The notes: generated by a model not told the origin, from the sequence alone. A stretch of 64,000 nucleotides of DNA from Nocardia jejuensis NBRC 103114 (GCF_001613145.1 NZ_BDBU01000034.1:1-64000), one strand, 5' to 3'; numbered from the stretch's first letter, positions 8,723 to 16,985 are shown. Made by a program: numbers and translations.

Positions 8723-10637
8723 GCCGCCGGCCTCCCCGATCCCGGCCGAGACGACCGTGCTGAACCTGCCCGACGAGGCGACGATCAATCGCCTCGCGGG
8801 CGCGTTCTTCGCGGCGCTGCCGTCGGGGATGCCCGGGGTCGCGGCGCTCGGGGTCGCGGCACCGAGTTCACCTGCGGGGCTGCCCGATACGTTCCCGTCT
8901 GCACTGGGTTCGGTGCCGACGGGTTCGGTGCCGGTGGGTTCGGTGCCGACCAGCTCCGTGCCGACAAGTTCCGTGCCGACAAGGTCTGTGCCGACCAGCT
9001 CCGTGCCGACAAGGTCTGTGCCGACAAGTTCGGTGCCGACCGGGTCCGCCCCGCAGAGTTCGTCGGCACCGGGTGCGGTGTCGGCGCCGCGGAGTTCCGC
9101 GCCCCAGGGTGCGGTACCGCCGGGCGGCCCGACACCGGACGTGACGGTACCGGCCTGGGGTGCGGACGTGCCCATGTCGACCCCGTCGGGTCCGCCGCCG
9201 ACCTCCACGGTGCGCAACGCGGACATCCACACCGACCCCTTCCTGGTCGGGCTGCCCTCGTTGGAACAGGTGCTCTCGCCGCCACGAGACGCCGGACCGC
9301 CCGCGGTCGGCGCGCCCGAGTTCTACTTCCTCGAGCGCCCGCAAGCCCCTGCGGCACCGGTGAATTCGCAGTTCTACTTCCTGGACGCGGTGCGCCATCG
9401 AGCGCCGGACCGGCATCCGCCCTTCGACGTGCACGCCGTGCGCAACGACTTCCCGATTCTGAGCGAACGGGTGAACGGGCATCCGCTGGTCTGGTTCGAC
9501 AACGCCGCGACCACGCAGAAGCCGCGATCGGTCATCGAGCGGATCGCGTACTTCTACGAGCACGAGAACTCCAATATCCACCGGGCCGCACACGAATTGG
9601 CCGCGCGCTCCACCGATGCGTACGAACGTGCGCGCGATGCGGTGACGCGGTTCATCGGCGCGTCCTCGGCGCAGGAGATCGTCTTCGTACGCGGGGCCAC
9701 CGAGGGGATCAACCTGATCGCACAGACCTGGGGGCGCAAGCACATTCGCGAGGGTGACGAGATCCTGATCTCGCACCTGGAGCATCACGCGAACATCGTG
9801 CCCTGGCAGATGCTGTGCGCCGAGACCGGCGCGCTGCTGAAGGTCATCCCGGTGGACGATCGCGGGCAGTTGCTGATGGACGAGTACACCCGGCTGCTCT
9901 CCGATCGCACGAAACTCGTGTCGGTGACTCAGGTCTCGAACGCCCTGGGCACCATCACCCCCGTGCACGAGATCGTGGCGCAGGCACATCGCGCCGGGGC
10001 GATCGCCCTGATCGACGGGGCTCAGTCGGTTCCGCACACCGCCGTCGACGTGCGGTCCATCGGGGCCGACTTCTTCGTGTTCTCGGGCCACAAGCTGTTC
10101 GGCCCCACCGGAATCGGCGTGGTGTACGGCAACGCCGAGGTGCTGCGTGACATGCCGCCGTGGCAGGGCGGCGGGAACATGATCAGCGACGTCACGCTGG
10201 AGCGCTCGCTGTTCCAACCGCCCCCGGGTCGTTTCGAAGCGGGCACCGGGAATATCGCGGACGCGGTCGGCCTGGGCGCTGCGATCGACTACGTCGAGCG
10301 GCTGGGTATGGACAACATCTCGCGGTACGAACACGGCCTGCTCGAATACGCCACCCCCCGGCTGGCCGCGATACCCGGGGTCAGACTGGTCGGAACGGCG
10401 GCCGACAAGGCCAGTGTGCTGTCCTTCGTCATGGACGGCTACGAACCCCTCGAGGTCGGAAAAGCGTTGAACGAGAAGGGCATCGCGGTCCGCGCCGGTC
10501 ATCACTGCGCACAGCCGATCCTGCGCCGCCTCGGTCTCGAGGCGACGGTCCGCCCCTCCTTCGCGTTCTACAACACCTGTGAGGAGATCGACCGCATGAT
10601 CAGTGAACTGGAACGGCTGGCTCGCGCGGTGCGCTAG
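8694..10637 (+). CDS. SufS-type cysteine desulfurase with disordered N-terminal encapsulin-loading domain
   Basis: This 647-residue protein joins a roughly 240-residue low-complexity N-terminus to a complete SufS-type PLP enzyme. The enzyme begins at DVHAVRNDFPIL near 240; the PLP lysine is Lys467 in SGHKLFGP and the persulfide-carrying cysteine is Cys605 in HHCAQPILRRLG. It removes sulfur from cysteine to give alanine. The N-terminus has a conserved-looking hydrophobic segment (INRLAGAFFAALPSG, 31-45), nine Ser-Val-Pro-Thr repeats (about 72-116), DPFLVGLPSLEQVL (181-194) and a doubled FYFL motif (210-213 and 227-230). In characterised family 2A systems such an N-terminus directs the enzyme into the shell. 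ATG 8694 overlaps the shell gene by 29 nt. Confidence 0.94.
   Translation: MTTHRPTGSEPPASPIPAETTVLNLPDEATINRLAGAFFAALPSGMPGVAALGVAAPSSPAGLPDTFPSALGSVPTGSVPVGSVPTSSVPTSSVPTRSVPTSSVPTRSVPTSSVPTGSAPQSSSAPGAVSAPRSSAPQGAVPPGGPTPDVTVPAWGADVPMSTPSGPPPTSTVRNADIHTDPFLVGLPSLEQVLSPPRDAGPPAVGAPEFYFLERPQAPAAPVNSQFYFLDAVRHRAPDRHPPFDVHAVRNDFPILSERVNGHPLVWFDNAATTQKPRSVIERIAYFYEHENSNIHRAAHELAARSTDAYERARDAVTRFIGASSAQEIVFVRGATEGINLIAQTWGRKHIREGDEILISHLEHHANIVPWQMLCAETGALLKVIPVDDRGQLLMDEYTRLLSDRTKLVSVTQVSNALGTITPVHEIVAQAHRAGAIALIDGAQSVPHTAVDVRSIGADFFVFSGHKLFGPTGIGVVYGNAEVLRDMPPWQGGGNMISDVTLERSLFQPPPGRFEAGTGNIADAVGLGAAIDYVERLGMDNISRYEHGLLEYATPRLAAIPGVRLVGTAADKASVLSFVMDGYEPLEVGKALNEKGIAVRAGHHCAQPILRRLGLEATVRPSFAFYNTCEEIDRMISELERLARAVR
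8907..9041 (+). repeat. 15-bp coding minisatellite in the desulfurase N-terminus
   Basis: Nine tandem 15-nt units encode (G/S/R/T)SVP(T/V). Most units share the core TCCGTGCCGAC or TCGGTGCCGAC and differ at the first four to six bases. Copy number is likely to vary between strains because the repeat is in frame and lies in a disordered linker. Confidence 0.9.
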
Positions 10638-10701
10638 GTTCCGGCGGTGCGCCGTGCCCGCACCGGTCCGTCCAGGAATTCAGCTCTCCCGCAGCATTTC
10701 T

Positions 10702-10730
10702 CGCGCCCGCCACGACCCGTGGCGGGCGCG
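10702..10730. terminator. Hairpin between the encapsulin operon and the convergent GntR gene
   Basis: A perfect 13-bp stem (CGCGCCCGCCACG and its complement) closes a 3-nt ACC loop, 64 nt after the desulfurase stop and 72 nt from the end of the convergent regulator gene. It probably serves as a bidirectional terminator. Confidence 0.75.
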
Positions 10731-10802
10731 TTCCGGGTCAGGGCCATCGATATCATCGCCACGGCCCTCGGCAGTCACCGATCAGCCCGGCCGGCGGCCG
10801 GA

Positions 10803-11600
10803 TCAGTCGCGCAGGGTGGCCTGGAAGGCGATGCGATCGCCCCGGTAGAGGGAGCGGACGCGTTCGATGGGGGTGCCGTCGGCGTCGACGCTGCGGCGGT
10901 GCAGCAGGAGCATGGGCAGGGCCGTGGTGCATTCCAGGAGGGCGGCTTCGCGCGGGGAGGCCAGGACGGTTTCCACGCGTTCGGTGGCGGAGGCGTACCA
11001 GACGCCTCGGGCTCGGGTGGCGGCGTAGAGGGAGGTGCGGGGGTCGTAGGTCTCGCGCAGGAAGGCGAAGCGGTCGATGGGCATGAAGGTGCTCTCGAGC
11101 CCGATGCGCTCGCCGTCCGCGAGCAGGATGCGTTCGAGGTGCATGACCAGGGTGCCGGGTTCCAGGGACAGGTCCTGGGCGGTGTCGGGATCGGCGGGGA
11201 TGTCGGACCAGTCGACCAGGAGACGGCCGGGGATACGGCCGTATTTCAGAGCGCCCTCGGTATAGGAGCGCAGGGACATGGGCTGGACCATTTTCGGGCG
11301 TGAGACCACGGTGCCCCGGCCCTGCCGGCGAATGCGGCCCTCCACCAGCAGTTCCCGGACCGCTTGACGCACGGTCTCGCGGGCCACGCCGCAGCGCAGG
11401 GCCAGATCGCGTTCCGAGGGCAGCGGATCGCCCTCGGAGAGTTCGCTCAGCAGCGATTCGAGTTCCGTGCGCACCCGGTACGACTTGGGAATTCTGGCGG
11501 AATCCGTTATCGCGCTGGACATTTCCTCTGTCGTTCGGCCGTCCGCCTGCTGCTCGCCCACCCCGGCAACCTCCGTAGCGTCCATGCCCCCAGCGTACAC
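10803..11600 (-). CDS. phnF: GntR/HutC-family repressor, PhnF-like
   Basis: The protein (up to 265 residues) has an N-terminal winged helix (PSERDLALRCGVARETVRQA, then EGRIRRQGRGTVV) and a C-terminal UTRA ligand-binding domain (GTLVMHLERILLADGERIGLE; the arginine-rich end IERVRSLYRGDRIAFQATLR). It is divergent from the phosphonate genes. The gap between them holds an inverted repeat matching the site I recall for M. smegmatis PhnF, supporting autorepression and control of the divergent operon. The start is unclear: ATG 11600 almost touches the operator, while ATG 11585 or 11522 (MSSAITDSARIP) would leave a normal leader. The inducing ligand may be phosphate or a phosphonate; the sequence does not say which. 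Confidence 0.85.
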   Translation of the reverse strand: MYAGGMDATEVAGVGEQQADGRTTEEMSSAITDSARIPKSYRVRTELESLLSELSEGDPLPSERDLALRCGVARETVRQAVRELLVEGRIRRQGRGTVVSRPKMVQPMSLRSYTEGALKYGRIPGRLLVDWSDIPADPDTAQDLSLEPGTLVMHLERILLADGERIGLESTFMPIDRFAFLRETYDPRTSLYAATRARGVWYASATERVETVLASPREAALLECTTALPMLLLHRRSVDADGTPIERVRSLYRGDRIAFQATLRD

Positions 11601-11602
11601 AG

Positions 11603-11620
11603 AATTGGTCTATACCAATT
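11603..11620. promoter_or_regulatory. PhnF-type operator 1
   Basis: Arms AATTGGT and ACCAATT are perfect inverted repeats around CTAT. The 12-nt core at 11606-11617, read on the reverse strand, is TGGTATAGACCA, identical to the PhnF operator reported for M. smegmatis as I recall it. It lies between the divergent gntR and FAD oxidoreductase genes. Confidence 0.8.
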
Positions 11621-11652
11621 GTTAACCTGGCGTTTGCACACGAAACACTCCT

Positions 11653-11664
11653 AGGTCTAGACCA
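11653..11664. promoter_or_regulatory. PhnF-type operator 2 (imperfect)
   Basis: AGGTCTAGACCA holds a perfect 10-bp palindrome GGTCTAGACC, with two differences from TGGTATAGACCA. It sits immediately before the possible starts of the FAD oxidoreductase gene, 36 nt from operator 1 between left arms' equivalent positions plus spacing. A repressor here would block initiation. Confidence 0.65.
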
Positions 11665-11673
11665 TTGGTCACG

Positions 11674-12798
11674 ATGAGTCCCATGCGATTGGTCATCATC
11701 GGCGGAGGACTCCTCGGCACAGCCCACGCCCTAGCCGCCATCGGACGCGGCCACGAAGTCGTTCAGCTCGAGCGCGAGGTCGAGGCGCGCGGCGCGACCG
11801 TGCGCAACTTCGGTCTGGTGTGGGTGTCGGGGCGCAGCGCGAGCGAAATGGCGATCACGCTGCGCTCGCGGCAACTGTGGGAGGAGATCGGCGGCAAGGT
11901 TCCGGGCGTCGGCTTCCGCGCCGCGGGATCGATCACGCTGGTGCGCAGCGAGGCCGAACTGGCCGTCGCCGAGGCCGCCGCCGCGAGCGATTCGGCCGCC
12001 GAACGGGGATTCGAACTGCTCGACGTCGAGCAGGTCCGTGCGATCAATCCCGCGGTGCGCGGTAAATTCCTCGCCGGACTGCACTGTTCGACCGATGCCG
12101 CCGTGGAATCGCGCCAGGCGCTGCCCGCGCTGCGCCGGTACATGGAGGCCAGCGAGCGCTACACCTTCTTCGGCGGCACCGAGGCGCGCACCGTCACCGG
12201 TGGCACCGTGGTGGACGATCGCGGCCGCCGCCACGAGGGCGATCTCGTCCTGGTCTGCCCGGGCGCCGCGCACACCGGACTGACCCGTGAACTCGTCGGC
12301 GACATCCCGGTGCGCCGGGTGCGCCTGCAGATGATGCAGACCGCGCCGCTGGGCGAATCGCTCACCACCGCGATCGCCGACGGCGACAGCTTCCGCTACT
12401 ACCCGGCCTTCGCGGGTGAGGAACTGGATCGCCTCAATCGTGAAGAGGCACAACCCTTCACCGCCGCACGGCACAAGATGCAGTTGCTGTGCGTGCAACG
12501 CCTGCACGGCGGGCTCACCATCGGCGACACCCACGAATACGACGAGCCGTTCAACTTCGACGTGGACGAGGCGCCGTACGAGCACCTCACCTCCGTCGCG
12601 GAGGAACTGCTCGGCCGCAAGCTGCCGCAGGTGGTGCGGCGCTGGGCGGGGGTCTACAGCCAGTCCATCGATCCGGGCGCGATCGTGACCCGCGCCCGGG
12701 CGTCGGACACCGTCTGGGTCGTCACCGGTCCCGGTGGGCGCGGCATGACGCTGGGGCCCGCGCTCGGGGAGGAAACCGCCGATCTGCTCGGCCTCTGA
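11674..12798 (+). CDS. FAD-dependent amine oxidoreductase of phosphonate loci (TIGR03364-type)
   Basis: The protein of about 374 residues is a glycine-oxidase-like (DAO fold) flavoenzyme: RLVIIGGGLLGTAHALAAIGRG binds FAD, GATVRNFGLVWVSGR follows, and PGGRGMTLGPALGEETADL closes the FAD site. Members of this subgroup occur beside phosphonatase-like hydrolases and are proposed, some shown, to deaminate 2-aminoethylphosphonate or N-methyl and hydroxy derivatives oxidatively to phosphonoacetaldehyde. No PhnW transaminase is present here, so this enzyme probably supplies the aldehyde. The frame opens with TTG at 11665 inside the operator edge; ATG 11674 or 11683 is likelier, and no clear ribosome site is seen. 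The exact substrate is not determined. Confidence 0.85.
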   Translation: MSPMRLVIIGGGLLGTAHALAAIGRGHEVVQLEREVEARGATVRNFGLVWVSGRSASEMAITLRSRQLWEEIGGKVPGVGFRAAGSITLVRSEAELAVAEAAAASDSAAERGFELLDVEQVRAINPAVRGKFLAGLHCSTDAAVESRQALPALRRYMEASERYTFFGGTEARTVTGGTVVDDRGRRHEGDLVLVCPGAAHTGLTRELVGDIPVRRVRLQMMQTAPLGESLTTAIADGDSFRYYPAFAGEELDRLNREEAQPFTAARHKMQLLCVQRLHGGLTIGDTHEYDEPFNFDVDEAPYEHLTSVAEELLGRKLPQVVRRWAGVYSQSIDPGAIVTRARASDTVWVVTGPGGRGMTLGPALGEETADLLGL

Positions 12799-12867
12799 GT
12801 TTCCGCGGATCCGGCTTCCGCAGCCCTGACCTCCACGTTTCCCAGTCTTCGACCAAAAGGAATCCCT

Positions 12868-13554
12868 GTGTCCGACAAGCAGATCGATCTCGCGGTACTC
12901 GATATGGCCGGCACCACCGTCGTGGACGACGGCCTGGTGGTCCAGGCCTTCGAGCGGGCCGCCACGGCCGCCGGAATCCCTGTCGAGGGACCCGAGCGCG
13001 AGGCCGCCCGGCAGTACGTGATCGACACCATGGGCCAGTCCAAGATCGTCGTGTTCCGGGCGTTGCTGGGCGACGAGAGCAAGGCGCAGCAGGCCAACGA
13101 CGCCTTCGAGGCCGCCTACGCCGAGCTCGCCGATGCCGGGGTGTCGCCGATTCCCGGTGCCGCCGAGGCGATCACGGCGCTGCGCGCGGCCGGGATCAAG
13201 GTGGCGCTGACCACCGGATTCAGCCGCGCCACCCAGGACAAGCTGCTGACCGCGCTGGGCTGGAACGAGATCGCCGACCTGACCCTCGCACCGTCCGACG
13301 CCGGCCGCGGCCGTCCCTACCCGGACATGGTGCTCACCGCGCTGCTGCGCCTGGGCATCGACGCCGTGGATCGCGTTGCGGTGCTCGGTGACACGGCCAG
13401 CGATATCGCCACCGGACTGGCCGCGGGCGCACGCATCGCCGCGGGCACGCTGACCGGCGCACACGACGAGGACCAGCTGCGGGCCGCCGGGGCGACCCAC
13501 GTGGTGCCGTCGGTGACCGAGTTCGCACAGCTGCTGCTGGCCGAACGCGGCTAG
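12868..13554 (+). CDS. phnX: Phosphonatase-like HAD hydrolase (TIGR03351-type)
   Basis: The 228-residue protein has the HAD nucleophile motif LDMAGTTVVDDG (Asp12, with Ala14 as in PhnX), a cap segment DTMGQSKIVVFRALLGD whose Lys59 aligns by eye with the Schiff-base lysine of phosphonoacetaldehyde hydrolase, LTTGFSR for motif II, RGRPYPDMVLTAL and VLGDTASDIATGLAAGA for the metal-binding acidic motif. It should split phosphonoacetaldehyde into acetaldehyde and phosphate. The lysine supports a true phosphonatase; the family name remains 'phosphonatase-like', so activity is inferred. GTG 12868 follows AAAAGGAA. It is 69 nt after the oxidoreductase, in the same operon. Confidence 0.87.
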   Translation: MSDKQIDLAVLDMAGTTVVDDGLVVQAFERAATAAGIPVEGPEREAARQYVIDTMGQSKIVVFRALLGDESKAQQANDAFEAAYAELADAGVSPIPGAAEAITALRAAGIKVALTTGFSRATQDKLLTALGWNEIADLTLAPSDAGRGRPYPDMVLTALLRLGIDAVDRVAVLGDTASDIATGLAAGARIAAGTLTGAHDEDQLRAAGATHVVPSVTEFAQLLLAERG

Positions 13555-13643
13555 AGAATTCCGGAGCCTCGCCGCCGGGGTTCCGGATACACCCCCCACC
13601 CCTTCGATCGACCCTCTCCCACGAACTGAAAGTTGTAGTCACC

Positions 13644-14711
13644 GTGCGTAATACGAAAAACCGCCTCGCACGCAATATCGCCCGCACCGCACTCGTTCTC
13701 ACCTCGGCCACCGCGGTCGTCCTCAGCCTGACCGCCTGCGGCGGCACCGGCAGCGACTCGAGCGACGGCAAGACGGTCACCGTCTACTCCGCCGACGGTG
13801 TCGGTGACTGGTACAAGACCCAGTTCGCGAAGTTCAAGGATCAGACCGGCATCTCGGTCAACCTGGTCGAGGCCGGCTCCGGCGAGGTCGTCAACCGGGT
13901 CGACAAGGAGCAGGCCAACCCGCAGGCCGACGTGATCGTCACGCTCCCGCCGTTCATGCAGAAGGCCGACAAGACGGGGCTGCTGCAGGCCAGCGGCGTC
14001 GACACCGCCGCGTTCCCGGCCTCGGAGAAGGACGCGGGCGGCAAGTGGGTCACGCTGGCGGGCAACTACCTCTGCTTCATCGCCAACCCGAGCGTCGAGG
14101 CCCCCAAGCTGACCTGGGACGATCTGCTGAAGCCGGAGTACAAGGGCAAGATCCAGTACTCCACCCCCGGTCAGGCCGGTGACGGCACCGCGGTGCTGAT
14201 CCTGCTGCAGCAGCTCTACGGCAAGCAGGGCGCGCTGGACTACCTGACCAAGCTGCAGTCCAACAATGTCGGCCCGTCCTCCTCCACCGGCAAGCTGCAG
14301 GCCAAGGTCGACAAGGGCGAGATCCTCGTCGCCAACGGCGATATCCAGATGAACCTGGCCACCATCAAGGAGAAGGGGTCCAAGTTCAGCGTCTTCTTCC
14401 CCGCCGCCGCCGATGGCAAGCAGAGCACCGTCGCACTGCCGTACCTGATGGGCCTGGCCAAGGGCGCTCCGCATTCGGACGCCGGCAAGAAGCTGATGGA
14501 CTACCTGCTCTCGGCTGACGCGCAGAAGACCCTGACCGATGCCAATGCCGTCTCCGCGCGCACCGATCTGAAGGACAGCCCGGCCGCCGCCGGCGCGGTC
14601 TCCCCGGCCTCGCTGGTCAAGAACGTCGATGTGCTGCACCCGGATTGGAACAAGGTGCTCGAGGACCTCGACGCCGATGTCGCGGCCTACACGAAGGCCA
14701 CCGGCAGCTAA
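13644..14711 (+). CDS. phnS: Substrate-binding lipoprotein of a 2-aminoethylphosphonate ABC transporter
   Basis: The 355-residue protein begins with basic residues, a hydrophobic segment and the lipobox LTAC-GG (Cys about 33), so it should be a diacylglyceryl-anchored surface lipoprotein. The mature part has the type II periplasmic-binding fold of the iron/2-AEP (TIGR03261-like) group: KTVTVYSADGVGDWYKTQF, VDKEQANPQADVIVTL, GNYLCFIANPSVEAPKLTWDDLL and PYLMGLAKGAPHSDAGKKLMDYLL. Ligand assignment rests on its place between the phosphonatase gene and transporter genes; an iron-type ligand would be the alternative on sequence alone. It starts with GTG, 89 nt after the hydrolase gene. Confidence 0.87.
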   Translation: MRNTKNRLARNIARTALVLTSATAVVLSLTACGGTGSDSSDGKTVTVYSADGVGDWYKTQFAKFKDQTGISVNLVEAGSGEVVNRVDKEQANPQADVIVTLPPFMQKADKTGLLQASGVDTAAFPASEKDAGGKWVTLAGNYLCFIANPSVEAPKLTWDDLLKPEYKGKIQYSTPGQAGDGTAVLILLQQLYGKQGALDYLTKLQSNNVGPSSSTGKLQAKVDKGEILVANGDIQMNLATIKEKGSKFSVFFPAAADGKQSTVALPYLMGLAKGAPHSDAGKKLMDYLLSADAQKTLTDANAVSARTDLKDSPAAAGAVSPASLVKNVDVLHPDWNKVLEDLDADVAAYTKATGS

Positions 14712-14737
14712 TTTCACCGCCTCAGGGAGCAGCAACC

Positions 14738-15922
14738 ATGTCCTCCGCGTTGACGACATCCTCGGTGGCGACCACCTCCGCCATCGAACCGGCCATCGTG
14801 TTCGATCGGGTCGGTGTCACCTACGGCCACGGCCGTAAAACCACTGTCGCACTGGCCGATTTCAACCTGCGCGTCGCCGCGGGGGAAACGGTTGCCCTGC
14901 TCGGACCCAGCGGTTCCGGCAAGTCCACCGCACTCAAGGCCCTGGCCGGATTCGTCCGGCCGACCTCGGGTGCGGTGCGACTGGCCGGCCGCGACGTCAC
15001 CGACCTCTCCCCCGCCAAGCGCGGGATCGGCGTCGTCGTGCAGTCGTACGCGCTGTTCCCGCACATGCGGGTGCACGACAACGTGGCCTTCGGGCTCAAG
15101 GCACATCGTGTGCCGCGCAACGAGATCGGGAATCGGGTGACCGAGGCCCTGGAGATGGTCGGGATGGGCGCGTACGCCCAGCGCCTCCCGCGCGAGCTGT
15201 CCGGTGGACAGCAGCAGCGGGTCGCGATCGCGCGGGCGCTGGCGATCCGGCCGAACGTCCTGCTGCTGGACGAACCACTCGCCGCGCTGGACGCGCAATT
15301 GCGCCAGACCATGCTCGGGGAGCTACAGCAGCTTCGAAAAGCACTGCCGGACACGGCAATGCTGTATGTGACGCACGATCAGGCCGAGGCGCTGGCGCTC
15401 GCCGACCGGATCGCGGTCATGCGGGACGCGCGGCTGGTCGATATCGATACCGCCCGGAAGCTGTGGCAGCAACCGTCCTCGGATTTCACCGCCGCGTTCA
15501 TCGGCGGCGCGAATCTGTTGCCCGCCACCGTGAAACACGTATCGGGCACGGCGGCACTGGTGACCGTCGGCGAGCACACGTTGCGGGCCGAGGCCCCGCG
15601 TCCGGGCGTGGGACGCCCGGACTGGGTGCCCGATGCCGACGCGCAGCTGTGTGTACGACCGCACACCGTACAGATCGCGGCTCTGACCGAGCGGGACGTG
15701 CTGCGCGGCACCGTGGTTTCCACTGTGTGGAAGGGTGCGACCACCCGCGTGCAACTGACGGTGCAGGGCCTGCCCGTCGAGGTCACCGCCGATGTCCCCG
15801 GGCACAGCGAGCTGACGGTCGACGATACGGTCGGCGTGCGGTTCCCGGACCCGGCCGGTGTGCTCATCCCGCCCGCCGCCGGAACACCTTCCGCCGCAGA
15901 CGAATCCGAGGTGCGGGCATGA
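14738..15922 (+). CDS. phnT: ATP-binding subunit of the 2-aminoethylphosphonate ABC transporter
   Basis: The 394-residue ATPase shows Walker A GPSGSGKSTALKAL, Q-loop VVQSYALFPHMRVHDNVAFG, signature LSGGQQQRVAIARAL, Walker B NVLLLDEPLAALDAQLR and H-loop YVTHDQAEAL. A C-terminal TOBE-like regulatory part (FIGGANLLPATVKHV onward) is typical of carbohydrate, iron and phosphonate importers. ATG 14738 follows AGGGAG. It powers uptake with the binding protein upstream and the two permeases downstream. Its stop overlaps, as ATGA, the start of a 56-codon ORF that fills the gap before the first permease. Confidence 0.92.
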   Translation: MSSALTTSSVATTSAIEPAIVFDRVGVTYGHGRKTTVALADFNLRVAAGETVALLGPSGSGKSTALKALAGFVRPTSGAVRLAGRDVTDLSPAKRGIGVVVQSYALFPHMRVHDNVAFGLKAHRVPRNEIGNRVTEALEMVGMGAYAQRLPRELSGGQQQRVAIARALAIRPNVLLLDEPLAALDAQLRQTMLGELQQLRKALPDTAMLYVTHDQAEALALADRIAVMRDARLVDIDTARKLWQQPSSDFTAAFIGGANLLPATVKHVSGTAALVTVGEHTLRAEAPRPGVGRPDWVPDADAQLCVRPHTVQIAALTERDVLRGTVVSTVWKGATTRVQLTVQGLPVEVTADVPGHSELTVDDTVGVRFPDPAGVLIPPAAGTPSAADESEVRA

Positions 15923-16089
15923 GGGGCGCAGCGCTGCCACACCGCCGCACCGGCGACCGTGAGCCCGACCGGACCGCCGCCGCCCGGATCGAACCCGCAC
16001 CACGACCCGCCACGCGCCCGGTCCCGCGGACCACATGGTCCGAACTCTTCACCCGCGTGAACGCGGCACGAGATCGGAGTCGCTCGTGA
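15919..16089 (+). CDS. Possible 56-residue protein linking phnT and phnU by 4-nt overlaps
   Basis: This open frame starts at an ATG sharing ATGA with the phnT stop, and stops at a TGA sharing GTGA with the phnU start, so it exactly spans the 163-nt gap in an otherwise tight operon. The peptide begins MRGAALPHRRTGDREPDRTA and ends WSELFTRVNAARDRSRS. It is rich in Arg, Pro and Ala, has no membrane segment and resembles no family I know. It could be a real small protein, a leader maintaining translational coupling, or chance in GC-rich sequence. Only the double overlap argues for it. Confidence 0.45.
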   Translation: MRGAALPHRRTGDREPDRTAAARIEPAPRPATRPVPRTTWSELFTRVNAARDRSRS

Positions 16090-16982
16090 CCGCGCTGCTG
16101 CAAACCCCCTCCGCGCCCGCGACTCCGGAGCCCGGCTCACCACGACAGTCCTGGAAGCCGATGCTGTGGACGCTGCCGCCGGTGCTGGTGGTGCTGACCA
16201 TCGCCGTCTACCCGATCGTGCGGGTGCTCGCCGAATCCACCCGCACCAAGCAGGGTGGGCGCGGCACGAGCACCTGGGCCGGTGTGCTCGGCGAGGAATC
16301 CTTCCGGAACGCGCTGTGGCGCACCGTATCCATCGCGGTGTTCTCCACGGCGGGATGTCTGGTGCTGGGCACCTTCCTGGCGATCGTGCTCGCGTTCGTG
16401 CCGTTTCCCGGCTCGCAGCTGGTCGGCCGCCTCATCGACACCGTGCTGACGCTGCCGTCGTTCCTGGTGACGCTGGCGTTCACGTTTCTGTACGGCACCG
16501 CGGGCGCGGTGAACGCGCTGATCACACAGATCACCGGATCCACGGAACCGGCGCTGAACTTCCTGTCCACACCGTGGGGCGTGATCCTGGCCGAGATCAC
16601 CTTCTTCACCCCGTTCGTGGTGCGGCCGCTGCTGGCGGCGTTCGCCCAGCTGCCGCGCGAGCAACTCGACGTGGCCTCCAGTCTCGGCGCGTCCCCGTGG
16701 CGGGTGCTGCGCTCGGTGCTGTTGCCCGAGGCGTGGCCCGCCCTGGCCGCCGGCGGGAGTCTCGTACTCCTGTTGACGCTCAACGAGTTCGGCATCGTCC
16801 TGTTCACCGGGGCCAAGGGCGTGATCACCCTGCCCGCGCTCATCTACACCCGCGGCATCGTCACCTTCGATCTGCCCGGTGCGGCGGTGCTGGCCAGCAT
16901 TCAGATCCTGCTGTCGCTGAGCTTGTACGTCGTCTATCGCCTGGTCTTCGCCCGTCTGATCAGTGCCCGGAAGGAGGGCTGA
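16086..16982 (+). CDS. phnU: Permease 1 of the 2-aminoethylphosphonate ABC transporter
   Basis: The 298-residue protein is an integral membrane BPD-type permease with about six transmembrane segments. The first is LWTLPPVLVVLTIAVYPIV. The EAA loop, which docks on the ATPase, reads DVASSLGASPWRVLRSVLLPEAW. It carries the substrate through the membrane together with the next gene product. The frame opens at 16035, but GTG 16086 is chosen for the GGAG site (in ATCGGAGTCGCTC) and because the upstream part is Arg-rich. It ends four nt before the next permease start. Confidence 0.9.
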   Translation: MTALLQTPSAPATPEPGSPRQSWKPMLWTLPPVLVVLTIAVYPIVRVLAESTRTKQGGRGTSTWAGVLGEESFRNALWRTVSIAVFSTAGCLVLGTFLAIVLAFVPFPGSQLVGRLIDTVLTLPSFLVTLAFTFLYGTAGAVNALITQITGSTEPALNFLSTPWGVILAEITFFTPFVVRPLLAAFAQLPREQLDVASSLGASPWRVLRSVLLPEAWPALAAGGSLVLLLTLNEFGIVLFTGAKGVITLPALIYTRGIVTFDLPGAAVLASIQILLSLSLYVVYRLVFARLISARKEG

Positions 16983-16985
16983 GCC

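Noticed and set aside
8907..9041. CRISPR array
   Set aside because: Units are contiguous 15-mers without spacers and encode a protein repeat in frame.
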